Source: Pseudomonadota bacterium
GTDB taxonomy: Bacteria; Myxococcota_A; UBA796; SXON01
Direction: 5' to 3'
DNA length: 64,000 nucleotides
Assembly (NCBI GenBank): GCA_030684355.1
Contig: JAUXTN010000186.1
Location: forward strand, 1 to 64,000
Positions 1 through 9,281 of this stretch are shown piece after piece. The notes beneath the pieces are model-generated. The model searched no databases, was not told the origin of the DNA, and saw nothing but the letters and a program-made list of their open reading frames with translations. Position numbers and translations under genes: made by a program. Each line of letters starts with the position of its first letter. The first letter of the stretch is position 1.

Positions 1-445
1 CGCCGCCGGCGCCGCCGCCGCCGGGCGCGCCACCCGGACGCCCGTTGGGGCCGCCGCCATTCATCGCGGGACCGCCCGGCGCGCGCTGCCCACCGCCCGC
101 GCGCAGGTTGCCGCCGAGCTGCAAGCCGCCGACCTGGATCCCGCCTGCCACCTGCAGCGACGCCTGCGCACCGTTCGTGCCCACGGAGGCATCCGCGTTG
201 ACCTGCAGCCCCCCCTTGGCCGCTCCCCGCCCGCCGCCTTGCTTTCCGCCGCCCACGATGTCGGCCACCATGGAATTCCCGGCGGCCCCCGCCATGCGAC
301 GCGCACCGCCCGCGGTGAGCTCACCGTCGGCTTGCGGCATTGCTGGTCCGTTCCGACGGCCCTGTCCGGGTGCGTGTTCCGGCGCATCCTGCCCGACCGC
401 CGTGGGAAGGTGACGGTCTCTCGCGACTTGTTTCGAGCGGGCCAT
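1..445 (-). CDS. Gly-rich protein of unknown function, 3' end cut by window edge
   Basis: The open frame begins at an ATG at 445 and runs off the left edge without a stop, so 148 codons are visible. I do not recognise a family. The first 60 residues are polar. The rest is dominated by Gly, Ala, Asn and Gln, with alternating short hydrophobic stretches such as LQVGGLQLGGN that look like a repetitive beta-rich or surface-exposed segment, ending in a Gly/Pro run. No signal peptide is evident. A GGGAAG stretch sits just upstream of the ATG. It is the last visible gene of the minus-strand series that starts at imuA, 129 nt beyond the stop of the preceding gene. The call as coding rests on amino-acid composition and position only. 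Confidence 0.55.
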   Translation of the reverse strand, partial: MARSKQVARDRHLPTAVGQDAPEHAPGQGRRNGPAMPQADGELTAGGARRMAGAAGNSMVADIVGGGKQGGGRGAAKGGLQVNADASVGTNGAQASLQVAGGIQVGGLQLGGNLRAGGGQRAPGGPAMNGGGPNGRPGGAPGGGGAGG

Positions 446-574
446 GGGCGCTTCCCGGGCAGGAGATTCCGCCTATGCTACCTCGGCTGGACCTCGGCGG
501 GAAGCCGATCCCCCGGGCGCGGACCGACATCGTGAGAAAGCGCGCGCGCAGACCGGTCGTACCGGCGGACCGAC

Positions 575-1645
575 CTACCGAGTTGGACGGCCGCGCAGTC
601 GCAACGTCGCCAGCAGCGGATGGTGGTCGGATATGGGGCACGGTCGCGACAGTGGGCCGGCCTCGATCACGTCGATCCCGTCCGACACGAAGAGATAGTC
701 GAGCACACGGTCGGCTGCGACGGCGCCCCAGGGCAGGTAGGTGGCGTTGCGGGGGTCGAGCAGGCGCTCCGGCGCCACGGCGCTCCGGAAGCGTGGGATC
801 AACCGCTCGATCGGATTTGGATGGTCCGTGTATTCGACCGCCTCGGCGCCGAGCCGGCGCGGGTCGTCGCCCGGGGGGAGCAAGTTGAGGTCCCCGCCGA
901 GGACGAAGGGCTCGCCGGCCCGTTCGCGCGCCTCCATCCAGCTCCGCAGGGCTTCGACCTGGCGGACGAGCGTGCCGTCTCCCCGCGAGAACGCCGACAG
1001 GTGGGTGACCGCGAGGTGGAGCGGCTGTTCCCAGCCCGCGACGGGCACCTCGGCGGTGAGCAGGCACCGCTTCAGGTTGAACGCCTGCCGAAGCCGGGGC
1101 TCCCGCAGCAGGGGGAGCTGGTGGCGCAGCCCCGATCGGAGCTGGGTGCGCGCGAGCAGGGCCACGTGGAGGTCGACGCGGCCCAGCGGCTGGTGCCTCG
1201 GGACGGGCACGTACCGGCTCCGATGGCAGGTCGCGCTCACGTAGGACGGGTAGGGAGCGCCCTCCAGCAAGGCGGCGAGCTCGTCGATCCGACCGGTGCG
1301 GTCGCTGTCGCGATCGATCTCTTGCAGCAGCACGAGATCGGCGTCGACCGCTCGGAGCTCCGCGACGATGCCGGCGAGCCCGAGGTCGCGGTCGGCGGGG
1401 TCGACGTGGACGGCGTCGCCTCCGTCGTAGAAGAACCGCTGCCGGCGTGTGCCCGCGTACTGGATGTTCCAGCACAGGACCTTGAACGGCACCCCGGGTT
1501 CGAGCGGCTCTGGCGCGCCCCTCGTCACGACAGGGACCGGCTCCAGGTCGACGGGGCGGTGGACGAGCCCGGACAGCTCGGCGAGGCGCGACAGCAGGTT
1601 CCCGGCACGGAGCAAGTTGCGGGGATCGCTGGCTCCCCGCGTCAT
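575..1645 (-). CDS. Endonuclease/exonuclease/phosphatase-fold protein
   Basis: This 356-residue protein has the EEP (DNase I-like) fold signature in order: KVLCWNIQY near residue 55, DLVLLQEID near 100, VTHLSAFS near 220, GGDLNLLPPGDD near 255, DYLFVSDG near 325 and ISDHHPLLATL near the C-terminus. These carry the metal-binding Asn, Glu and Asp and the catalytic His of the family. Members cleave phosphodiester bonds in nucleic acids, phosphoinositides or sphingomyelin, and the substrate cannot be read from sequence. There is no signal peptide, so it is probably cytoplasmic. The ATG at 1645 is chosen because the frame upstream overlaps the neighbouring gene. It lies 25 nt after the FAD oxidoreductase gene and appears to belong to the same operon as the SOS polymerase genes. 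Confidence 0.88.
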   Translation of the reverse strand: MTRGASDPRNLLRAGNLLSRLAELSGLVHRPVDLEPVPVVTRGAPEPLEPGVPFKVLCWNIQYAGTRRQRFFYDGGDAVHVDPADRDLGLAGIVAELRAVDADLVLLQEIDRDSDRTGRIDELAALLEGAPYPSYVSATCHRSRYVPVPRHQPLGRVDLHVALLARTQLRSGLRHQLPLLREPRLRQAFNLKRCLLTAEVPVAGWEQPLHLAVTHLSAFSRGDGTLVRQVEALRSWMEARERAGEPFVLGGDLNLLPPGDDPRRLGAEAVEYTDHPNPIERLIPRFRSAVAPERLLDPRNATYLPWGAVAADRVLDYLFVSDGIDVIEAGPLSRPCPISDHHPLLATLRLRGRPTR

Positions 1646-1670
1646 GGGTGGCTCCGTCGGCCCACGGGCG

Positions 1671-2861
1671 TCACGCGCGGAAGCGGCGGGCGGGGAACAG
1701 ATCCGCGGCGTCGCTGCGCCCGTGGAGCACGATGTCCGCGAGCGCGTGGCCGCAGACCCACGCGAACCCGAACCCATGTCCCGTGAAGCCGGCGGCTACC
1801 AGCGCGCCCGGGGCACCGGGCACCGCGCCGACGAGCGGGAGGCCGTCCCGCGAGAAGCCCATGGTGCCGCTCCACCGGTGCGTGATCGGGACGCTGCGCA
1901 GGGCCTCGAACCGGTGGAGGAACTCGGTCATGCGCGCCTGGATCAGCGGATGGAGGGCCTCCTGCGGGCCCACCTCCCCTTCGGGGTCGAGGTTCCGCCA
2001 GCCGCCCAGCGCGATCCGGCCGTGCTCGTCCTGGCGCCAGTAGTCGAAGCCGTGGTCGGCATAGATCGGGCAATCGAAGAGCGGCGGCGCGGGCGCGGTC
2101 GCGAGCATCTGGCCCCGGACGGGGTCGATAGTGCCGGCGAGGCCGCCGAGGAGGGCACCCGCCGCGGCGTTGGTGCAGACGAGCGCGATCTGGGCCCGGA
2201 TCGTGCCGCCCGGGGTTTCGGCGCGGACGTCGCCCGGGGAGTCCGCGTGGAGCGTCGTCACGGGGGTGCGCTCGTAGAGGCGTACCCCGAGCGCAACCGC
2301 GGCCTCGGCAACGCCCCGCACGAACGCTGCCGGCTGCAGTTCGCCGTCTTCCGGCAGGTGGACCCCGAACCGGAAGCCGGCACCCGCCAGGGCTTCCCCC
2401 AAGGCGTCGACACCGCGCTCGTCTGCCAGGAAGCCGTCTTCCCGGAGCAGCGTCGCGGACTCGAGGAGGTCAGCCTCCTCCTCGACGCTGCCCGCAAGCT
2501 GGAGCGAGCCCCGCCGCTGGTAGCCGCACGCGAGGCCGAGCCGCTCGACCTCCTCCGCCATGCGAACGTGGTTCTCCCGGGAGAGCGCATGCACCCGACG
2601 GGCCCCCTCGCGGCCGTGGATCGCGATCGCCCGTACGTACCGTTCCGCGGTGCCTTGGAGGAGGAAGCCGGCGTTCCGCCCGGAGGCCCCGTGGGCGACC
2701 GCGCCGGCGTCCACCCATGCGGTGTCCACGCCCGCGCGTGCGAGCGACAGCGCCGCGGAGGCGCCGCACAGGCCCGCTCCGATCACGAGCACGTCCGCGG
2801 TCTCGTCCGCGGTCAAGGGGGGCGCCAGCGCCGAGGCGCCGTCGAGCCAGTAGGGGGTCAC
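1671..2861 (-). CDS. FAD-dependent oxidoreductase, D-amino-acid oxidase/glycine oxidase (DAO) family
   Basis: The 396-residue protein opens with an N-terminal dinucleotide-binding motif VIGAGLCGASAALSLARAG (about residues 25-43), followed by an acidic-type strand end and the GRNAGF segment typical of the DAO family. The C-terminal part has the FTGHGFGFAWVCG flavin-contact region. Such enzymes oxidise amines or amino acids using FAD and oxygen or a quinone; the substrate is unknown. The start is GTG at 2861, one base after the TGA of the upstream lipoprotein gene, which indicates translational coupling. The frame is open further upstream but overlaps the lipoprotein gene, so longer starts are rejected. 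It is a metabolic-looking gene placed inside a LexA-headed operon. Confidence 0.9.
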   Translation of the reverse strand: MTPYWLDGASALAPPLTADETADVLVIGAGLCGASAALSLARAGVDTAWVDAGAVAHGASGRNAGFLLQGTAERYVRAIAIHGREGARRVHALSRENHVRMAEEVERLGLACGYQRRGSLQLAGSVEEEADLLESATLLREDGFLADERGVDALGEALAGAGFRFGVHLPEDGELQPAAFVRGVAEAAVALGVRLYERTPVTTLHADSPGDVRAETPGGTIRAQIALVCTNAAAGALLGGLAGTIDPVRGQMLATAPAPPLFDCPIYADHGFDYWRQDEHGRIALGGWRNLDPEGEVGPQEALHPLIQARMTEFLHRFEALRSVPITHRWSGTMGFSRDGLPLVGAVPGAPGALVAAGFTGHGFGFAWVCGHALADIVLHGRSDAADLFPARRFRA

Positions 2862-2862
2862 G

Positions 2863-4521
2863 TCATCCTTCCGAGGCGGTGACGGGGCCCGCGGGCGGGC
2901 CGGGTGGGGGGACGGGCACCTGGTAGCCCACGTACGCCCCGTGTTGCTCGATGAGCTCGGCCGCCTGGGGGGACGCCATGCGGACGAGGGTCTCCAGGGC
3001 CACGCGCCGCACGTCACGCGAGACCGTGGGCCGGGGCACGAGGGCTTCGAGCAGGTCGGCGCGGTCCAACGCGGAGGCCTGGCGGACCGCGGCGACGCCG
3101 GTGCGCACGGTCTCCGGCTCTTCGAGCACGACGCGGACCATCGCGCCCGCCGCGACCCGATCCAGGGCGGCGACCCGCTGGAAGGCCGGCATGCGGACCG
3201 GCTGCTGCGGACACTCCCGGTAGACCGCCGAAGCCGTCGAGAGGTCGGCGGACTCGATCCCCTTGAGGCGCGCCATGCATGCGGGCATCGTCGCGTCCAG
3301 CGTGAGCTCCCATGCGCGCTCGCGCACCCGCGGGGACGGGCTCTGGCGGAGGCGCGGGAGCAGGTCGGGCGGATCCGCGGGGCCGGGCCGCCAGACGGTC
3401 AGCGCGGCGTAGACGGCGTCCGCGGGGGCCCTGGGATCGGACACCGCCGAGGCGCGAAGGGCCTCGGACTCGGCCGTGACGGCGCTCACGAGGACGGGCG
3501 AGGTGGACTGACCGGCGAGGGCGAGGGCCGCGGCGTGGTCCCGCTGATCGAGCTCCTCCCAGAGCCGCGCCTGAAAGGCACCGGGCGCCACGGCGCTCAG
3601 GGCGTCGGTGAGGGTCTCGGTGGGGGCGGTGCGCAGGAGATCCCACGCGGCGATGGCCGAGGGGTCCTCGTAGGGGCGCGGCTGCCGCAGGTAGCCGATG
3701 GCCAGGGTGTGGACCGCGGCGGAGTCAAGGTCGGTGACCGGCCGCCCCCCGACGGTGAGGGACACCACCGGGGAGTCCCCCCGCAGGGTGATCCAACCGG
3801 AGGCGTCACACGCGCCGAAGTTCTCGAGGATGAGCACCCATGCCGTCGGAGTGGTCATGAGGGCGCGCTCCCAACCCACCCCGACGGACACGCCCGTCAT
3901 CATCTCCGTGCGCACCGGCGCGAGACAACGGACGACGGGTGCGGGGAGGGCGTGGGGGAGGACCGGCTCGGGAGGCGCACGCCCGCCCGTCACGGCCTCG
4001 ACCGGGCCGCCGGGGCGCCAGGACCAGCTGTGAACGACGTTCCCGTACCGCTCGCTCCCCTCCCGGAAGGCGCCGCTCTCGAGCGTGACGAGGTCGACCG
4101 CCTCGGTCACTTGCGCGATCTCGGGCAGCGGGAGGAGCCGCGCGGGCCAGTCGTTCCCCTGCGGGGCGCCTACGCGCCAGCTCGCGCCGTCCCCGTCGAG
4201 AATGGAGAACCCCCATCCTTCCAGCCGGGTACGCAGGGCTTCGAACGTCGTGGCGTCGGGATCGAACCAGACGTCGAGCCGCGGGGGGGCCGCGCGATCC
4301 TGCACCTCGATCGGACGCAGCACCTCGGGGGGCGTCACCACTTCCGAGACGCCGGTACGGGGCTCGGGAAGCGGCCCTTCCGCGGGCTGCGGCGCTGGGG
4401 GCGGGATGGGCGTTTCGGGGGCCACCTCTCCCCCCGAACAGGCCAGAAACGACAGCACGACGAACATGCAGGCTGCTAACCCGGGGCCGAAGCGCCAAGG
4501 CAGGGGACGGGGCGTGCTCAT
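2863..4521 (-). CDS. Large lipoprotein with HEAT-like helical C-terminus, unknown function
   Basis: This 552-residue protein begins with an Arg-containing N-region, a hydrophobic segment MFVVLSFLAC and a probable lipidated Cys at about residue 28, followed by a Pro-rich linker. No known domain is recognised. The middle is mixed alpha/beta, and the last 200 residues are Ala/Leu/Arg-rich helices resembling HEAT-type repeats, for example LLEALVPRPTVSRDVRRVALETLV. The ATG at 4521 overlaps the TGA of the imuB-dnaE2 gene as ATGA, so the gene is translationally coupled to the mutasome polymerase. A secreted lipoprotein in that position is unexpected. Its relation to DNA damage is inferred from position only. 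Confidence 0.85.
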   Translation of the reverse strand: MSTPRPLPWRFGPGLAACMFVVLSFLACSGGEVAPETPIPPPAPQPAEGPLPEPRTGVSEVVTPPEVLRPIEVQDRAAPPRLDVWFDPDATTFEALRTRLEGWGFSILDGDGASWRVGAPQGNDWPARLLPLPEIAQVTEAVDLVTLESGAFREGSERYGNVVHSWSWRPGGPVEAVTGGRAPPEPVLPHALPAPVVRCLAPVRTEMMTGVSVGVGWERALMTTPTAWVLILENFGACDASGWITLRGDSPVVSLTVGGRPVTDLDSAAVHTLAIGYLRQPRPYEDPSAIAAWDLLRTAPTETLTDALSAVAPGAFQARLWEELDQRDHAAALALAGQSTSPVLVSAVTAESEALRASAVSDPRAPADAVYAALTVWRPGPADPPDLLPRLRQSPSPRVRERAWELTLDATMPACMARLKGIESADLSTASAVYRECPQQPVRMPAFQRVAALDRVAAGAMVRVVLEEPETVRTGVAAVRQASALDRADLLEALVPRPTVSRDVRRVALETLVRMASPQAAELIEQHGAYVGYQVPVPPPGPPAGPVTASEG

Positions 4522-7500
4522 CGGAAATCGCGGCTCGATGCGGCTACCGGAGGGGCGGTCACCAGCGGCGCGAAGTGCCGTGCCACCACGCTGATCGCCT
4601 CTCCCTCCCGCTGGAGGACGCCCGAGATGCACACCAAGGGCTCGCCCCGGATCACCCGACGCTGCCGCTCGAAGAGCTTTGGCCAGACGACGACGTTCAC
4701 CGTGCCGGTCTCGTCCTCCAGGGTCAGGAACACGACGCCCGATGCCGTGCCCGGGCGCTGGCGGTGCGACACGAGGCCCGCGATGCGGACGACGGTGTCC
4801 GCCGGGAGCTCGATCAGGCGCGCCAGGGGGAGGATCTTGTCCTCGTCGAGCCGCGCGCGGACGAGCCCGACCGGGTGGCTCCGGACGGAGAGGCCTGTCG
4901 CTCGGTAATCGGCCTGGACCTGGTCGCTCGCCGTGGCCACGGGCAGCGCGAGCTGCTCCTCCACGCGCGGCGTGCGCGCGAACAGTCCGCCCCAGAGGCC
5001 CTCGACCGCCCAGACGGCTCCCCGAGCCCCCCGGTGTTCCTCGGGGAGCAGCGTGTCGAGCGCGCTCGCCCGCGCCAACGCCAGGAGCGCACCCCGATCG
5101 AGCCCGGTGCGCACCCCCAGGTCCGCGAGGTCGGTGAAGGGGGCCGTCCGGCGCGCCGACTCCACCGCGTGCCCGGCGCTCTCTGCGAGGCCTTTCACGA
5201 GCCGCATGCCGAGCCGCATGGCAGGCCCGTCGGGCGTGGGCTCGAGCGTGCAATCCCAGTCGGACACGGTCACGTCGATACCCCTGGCCTCCACACCGTG
5301 GCGCTGGGCGTCGGCCACCAGGGAGCGCGGCGCGTAGAACCCCATGGGCTGCGAATTGATCAAGGCGGCGCAGAACGCGGCGGGGAAGTTGCATCGCTGC
5401 CAGGCGGAGACGTACACGAGGTGCGCGAAGGACGACGCGTGCGACTCTGGGAACCCGTACTCTGCAAACCCCTGGATCTGCTGGAAGATCTGCGCAGCGT
5501 AGTCGTCGGGGAGGCCGTTGTTCCGCATCCCCAGCATGAGCTTCTCTCCAAGCGCTCCGAGGCTCCCGCGGCGGCGCCACGCCCCCATCGCGCGCCGCAG
5601 CGCGTCGGCCTCTCCCGGCGTGAAGCCACCCACGGCGACAGCCATCGCCATCACCTGCTCCTGGAAGATGGGGACGCCGAGCGTGCGCTCCAGGATGGGG
5701 CGAAGCCGCTCGTCGACATAGGTGACCTCTTCCTCCTTCATCCGGCGCCGGAGGTAGGGGTGCACCATGCCACCCTGGATGGGCCCCGGGCGCACGATCG
5801 CCGTCTCGATGACGAGATCGTAGAAGCAGCGCGGCTGGAGCCGCGGCAGCATGCCCTGCTGCGCCCGGCTCTCGACCTGGAAGACCCCGGTGGAGTCGGC
5901 CTCGCAGAGCATGTCGTAGACCGCAGGATCCTCTCGCGGGACCGTCACGAGGTCGTGGTGGACCCCATGTGCGGTACGCATCAAGCCGAAGCACTTCCGA
6001 ATCGCCGTGAGCATGCCGAGCGAGAGGAGATCGACCTTCACGAACCCGAGATCGTCGACGTCGTTCTTGTCCCACTGGAGCACCGTGCGCCCCTCCATCG
6101 TCGCGGGCTCGATGGGGCTCCGATCGAGGAGCGGCCCGTCCGAGATGACGAAGCCGCCCACGTGGATCGAGGTGTGTCGGGGAAATCCCTGGATCGACCC
6201 CACCAGCGACTGGGTCACGCCGAGGGCGGGGTCCGCGGGGTCGAGCCCCGCCTCGAGCAGGCGCTCCTCGGAGGGCGGCTTGCCTCCCCAGGCATCCATC
6301 GCCTTGGCCAGGCGGTCCACCTGGTCGAGGCCGAGCCCGACCGCCCGGCCGACGTCCCGCACGGCCATCCGCCCCCGCCAGCAGATGATCTCGTTCACCA
6401 TCGCCGCGCGGTCGCGCCCGTACTTCTCGTAGACGTACTGGAGCACCTCTTCCCGCCGCTCGTGCTCGAAGTCGATGTCGATGTCGGGGGGCTCGCCACG
6501 CTCCTCGGAGATGAAACGTTCGAAGAGGAGACTGGAGTTCGCGGGATCGACGGCGGTGACCCCGAGGACGTAGCAGACGGCGGAATTGGCGGCGCTCCCC
6601 CGCCCCTGGCACAGGATCCCGCGCTCCCGTGCGAAGCGCACGAGGTCGTGAACCGTCAAGAAGTACGAGGCGAACTGGAGCCGCTCGATGATGCCGAGCT
6701 CGTACTCGATCTGCTGGACCACGCTCTCGGGTGGGCGCGGGCCGTACCGCTCCCGGGTACCCCGGACCGTCAGCTCGCGGAGCCACTCGATAGGGGTGTA
6801 CCCGTCGGGGACGACCTCCCGGGGGTAGTGGTACTTGAGCTGCCCCAGATCGAACGAACACCGCCCCACGATCTCGATCGTACGATCGATCAGCGCGGGC
6901 CAGGGCCGGAAGAGCCGGGCCATCCGCTCGGGATCCTTCAACACCCGCTCGGCGTTGGGCTGGAGGCGGCGACCGGCCTGCGGGAGGGTCGTCTGCATCC
7001 GGATGCAGGCCAGGACGTCCTGAAGCTGGGAGCGCTCGGGAACGTGCATCAGCACATCGTTCGTGGCGACGCACGGGACCGGTCCGCGCACGAGCTTGTC
7101 GATCCGCGCCTCCTCGCCCGGGGCCAGGCGCCGGCTCACGGCACGGTAGAGCCGGTTCCCCGCGGCCTCGTGCAGGCGTGCGAGCGCGTCCGGAGGCCAG
7201 TCCCCGCGCGCGAGGAGGATCAGGCCTTCGTTCTGCTCCAGGAGCCGCTCGAGCGGCAGCTCCGCGCGCCCCTTGATCACCTCTCCGCGAGCGGCCGAGA
7301 GGAGACGGCAGAGGGTTGCCCAGCCGGCGAGGTCCTGGACCAGCGCCACGGCCGACCATGCCGGCCCGCCGTCGAGCACCCGCTCACGCCCAGCACGCAC
7401 GGTGAGGAGCGAGCCGTGTAGGAGCGGCATTCCCTCGGACGCACGGTGGAACCGCACGCTGCCGTACACGCCGTCCCGATCCGTGAGCGCGAGCGCCGCA

Positions 7501-9281
7501 AGCCCCAGCTCCTTGGCCTGCGCGATGAGCTCCTCGGGGAACGAGGCCCCCTCACAGAAGGAGTAGTTGGAGCGGCAGACGAGCTCGGCGTACTGCGGGG
7601 GAGGTGGCCGGGGGGGGCGGCGGCGGCGGGTCGGTGCCACGGCAGTGGGCGTGGACGACGGGCCGGGGGCCGATGTCGGCGACGGGTCGGGGGCCGGGAA
7701 CGGGTCGGGGACCGACGAGCCCATCGCACCCGGGGCCGGGACGGACTCCGCCGTCGCCACGTGCGCCCGGAATTCACCCCCGTCCAGCCACCCGTGCAGG
7801 AACCAGCGCTGGGCGAGCGGGTCGTTGTCACCCGGGAGGGCTTCGCGGAAGATCCAGGCGCGGCGGCCATCCTGTAGGCCGACCCGCCAGTAATCCCGCC
7901 GCCACCCGTCGGCGCGCCACCACTCTCCCGCGAGGCGCTCGGGGCCCTCCACGATTGGAAGGGGGGTCCACACACGGTCGAGCAGGAGCGCGCGCGGGCG
8001 CCCCGACGGGGCGGCGGCGACGCGGAGCGGAGCGGGCGTGGCGAGGAGCATGGACGGACGGTCCCGCTCCACGTCCTTCGGCTCGTGAGGGCCCGCGGGG
8101 TCGGGCAGCGACGGGGGCGGGGGCGGGGGCGCGACGGGCTGACCCCAGGGCACCGCTACCCAGGACGCCTCGGGGCGCCAAGTATCCACCCGCGATGGCA
8201 CGCACACCGCGTGGAGCCCGAGGACGTCCTGGAGGCGCGCACAGAGCTCGGGGAGGGGCTCGGTCGCCTGCGCGCGATCGAGGAGGCTCGGCTGGATGGC
8301 CCGGAAAGGCGCCACTTCGAGCAGCTCGAGGCCGACCCCGACTACCGGGGCGCCCAGTTGCACCCGCTCCAGCCGCGAACGCAGGAGGCGGAACAGGCGT
8401 TCGGGGCCGCGAGAGGGCTGGCCGAGCCGCACCGGCTCGAGGTGCTCTCCCGGATCGAGCCGGAGCCGGACCTGCACCCGCATCGCGGCCTGCCCCGTGT
8501 GCTCCAACGAAGCGGTCAGGTCGCGCACGAGGCCGTTGAGGACGAAGAGGACGGCCTCCAGCACGTCGACCGGATCGGAGAAGTCGATGTGGAAGGAGGT
8601 CTCTACCCGGGGAGGCGGGACGGGGAGGGCCGAGGGCACCGCGCGGCCCGCGGCACGCGCGTGGGCCACGGCGATCTCGGGCCCGTACCGCCCGGTTAAC
8701 GCCGCCGTGGGGAGCGCCGCGAACTGGCCGATCGTGCGGATGCCGACATCGTACAGGGAGAGCTGGACCGCTTCGGGAAGCTCCAGCGCCGTGACGGGGA
8801 GGGGCGCGAGGGCAGCCACCACGCCGCCCTTCGGGACCACGCGGTCCCGCCGTGCGTGACGCGCGAGCGCGAGGGCCGCCCCGCCCTCTTCAGCGAGGAC
8901 GAGCCGGCACACATGGCCCAACTCGGTGAGGCAGGCGCGAATCGCGCCGAGCGCGACCGAATCGACTTCGAGGAGCAGGGCGTCGGGTGGGACCGGGCGC
9001 ACCGCGGGGGTGAACCGGCCGAGCGCCGCGCACAAGGCCTCGAGATCAGCGAGCTCGCCCGCCGGATCGAGCCGTTCGATCCGTACCTCCGGCACGTGGG
9101 CTCGGGCCGCCGCGAGCGTCATTCCGACGCGCACCCCCGCGTGCCCTGCGGGCAATGACACCGCCTGTACCCGCTCGGCGCCGCGCTCGGCCGCGATGAG
9201 GACCGCCGGAAGCTGCGGATCCCACCCGCAACGCTCCAACCGGAACCCCGGAAGATGGACCGCCAGGAACCCGCGGCGCAT
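4518..9281 (-). CDS. imuB-dnaE2: ImuB-DnaE2 (ImuC) fusion protein, error-prone DNA polymerase of the SOS mutasome
   Basis: One uninterrupted frame of 1,587 codons joins two proteins that are normally separate. Residues 1-500 are a complete ImuB, the inactive Y-family-like adaptor. They include a possible beta-clamp motif QPSLLD at 330-335 and the characteristic C-terminal block ending in WFLHGW. Residues 501-561 are a Pro/Ala/Ser-rich linker (nt about 7599-7781). Residues 562-1587 are a full-length DnaE2: PHP-like N-terminus SNYSFCEGAS, polymerase motifs GRGSAANS (893-900) and PDIDIDFEHERRE with its catalytic Asp residues, and a C-terminal OB fold near 1500. DnaE2 carries out error-prone translesion synthesis, and ImuB tethers it to the clamp. 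The ATG at 9281 overlaps the imuA stop as TGATG. An internal ATG at 7724 in the linker has no good ribosome site, so separate DnaE2 translation looks unlikely but is not excluded. Confidence 0.95.
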   Translation of the reverse strand: MRRGFLAVHLPGFRLERCGWDPQLPAVLIAAERGAERVQAVSLPAGHAGVRVGMTLAAARAHVPEVRIERLDPAGELADLEALCAALGRFTPAVRPVPPDALLLEVDSVALGAIRACLTELGHVCRLVLAEEGGAALALARHARRDRVVPKGGVVAALAPLPVTALELPEAVQLSLYDVGIRTIGQFAALPTAALTGRYGPEIAVAHARAAGRAVPSALPVPPPRVETSFHIDFSDPVDVLEAVLFVLNGLVRDLTASLEHTGQAAMRVQVRLRLDPGEHLEPVRLGQPSRGPERLFRLLRSRLERVQLGAPVVGVGLELLEVAPFRAIQPSLLDRAQATEPLPELCARLQDVLGLHAVCVPSRVDTWRPEASWVAVPWGQPVAPPPPPPSLPDPAGPHEPKDVERDRPSMLLATPAPLRVAAAPSGRPRALLLDRVWTPLPIVEGPERLAGEWWRADGWRRDYWRVGLQDGRRAWIFREALPGDNDPLAQRWFLHGWLDGGEFRAHVATAESVPAPGAMGSSVPDPFPAPDPSPTSAPGPSSTPTAVAPTRRRRPPRPPPPQYAELVCRSNYSFCEGASFPEELIAQAKELGLAALALTDRDGVYGSVRFHRASEGMPLLHGSLLTVRAGRERVLDGGPAWSAVALVQDLAGWATLCRLLSAARGEVIKGRAELPLERLLEQNEGLILLARGDWPPDALARLHEAAGNRLYRAVSRRLAPGEEARIDKLVRGPVPCVATNDVLMHVPERSQLQDVLACIRMQTTLPQAGRRLQPNAERVLKDPERMARLFRPWPALIDRTIEIVGRCSFDLGQLKYHYPREVVPDGYTPIEWLRELTVRGTRERYGPRPPESVVQQIEYELGIIERLQFASYFLTVHDLVRFARERGILCQGRGSAANSAVCYVLGVTAVDPANSSLLFERFISEERGEPPDIDIDFEHERREEVLQYVYEKYGRDRAAMVNEIICWRGRMAVRDVGRAVGLGLDQVDRLAKAMDAWGGKPPSEERLLEAGLDPADPALGVTQSLVGSIQGFPRHTSIHVGGFVISDGPLLDRSPIEPATMEGRTVLQWDKNDVDDLGFVKVDLLSLGMLTAIRKCFGLMRTAHGVHHDLVTVPREDPAVYDMLCEADSTGVFQVESRAQQGMLPRLQPRCFYDLVIETAIVRPGPIQGGMVHPYLRRRMKEEEVTYVDERLRPILERTLGVPIFQEQVMAMAVAVGGFTPGEADALRRAMGAWRRRGSLGALGEKLMLGMRNNGLPDDYAAQIFQQIQGFAEYGFPESHASSFAHLVYVSAWQRCNFPAAFCAALINSQPMGFYAPRSLVADAQRHGVEARGIDVTVSDWDCTLEPTPDGPAMRLGMRLVKGLAESAGHAVESARRTAPFTDLADLGVRTGLDRGALLALARASALDTLLPEEHRGARGAVWAVEGLWGGLFARTPRVEEQLALPVATASDQVQADYRATGLSVRSHPVGLVRARLDEDKILPLARLIELPADTVVRIAGLVSHRQRPGTASGVVFLTLEDETGTVNVVVWPKLFERQRRVIRGEPLVCISGVLQREGEAISVVARHFAPLVTAPPVAASSRDFR

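Noticed and set aside
4522..7359. Long minus-strand extension of the lipoprotein gene to 7359
   Set aside because: It runs through dnaE2 in another frame and would bury the lipoprotein signal at 4521-4430.
4575..7421. A 948-codon open frame on the plus strand opposite dnaE2
   Set aside because: It is the antisense of a strongly conserved polymerase, with Arg/Pro/Gly-rich composition typical of high-GC shadow frames and no domain.
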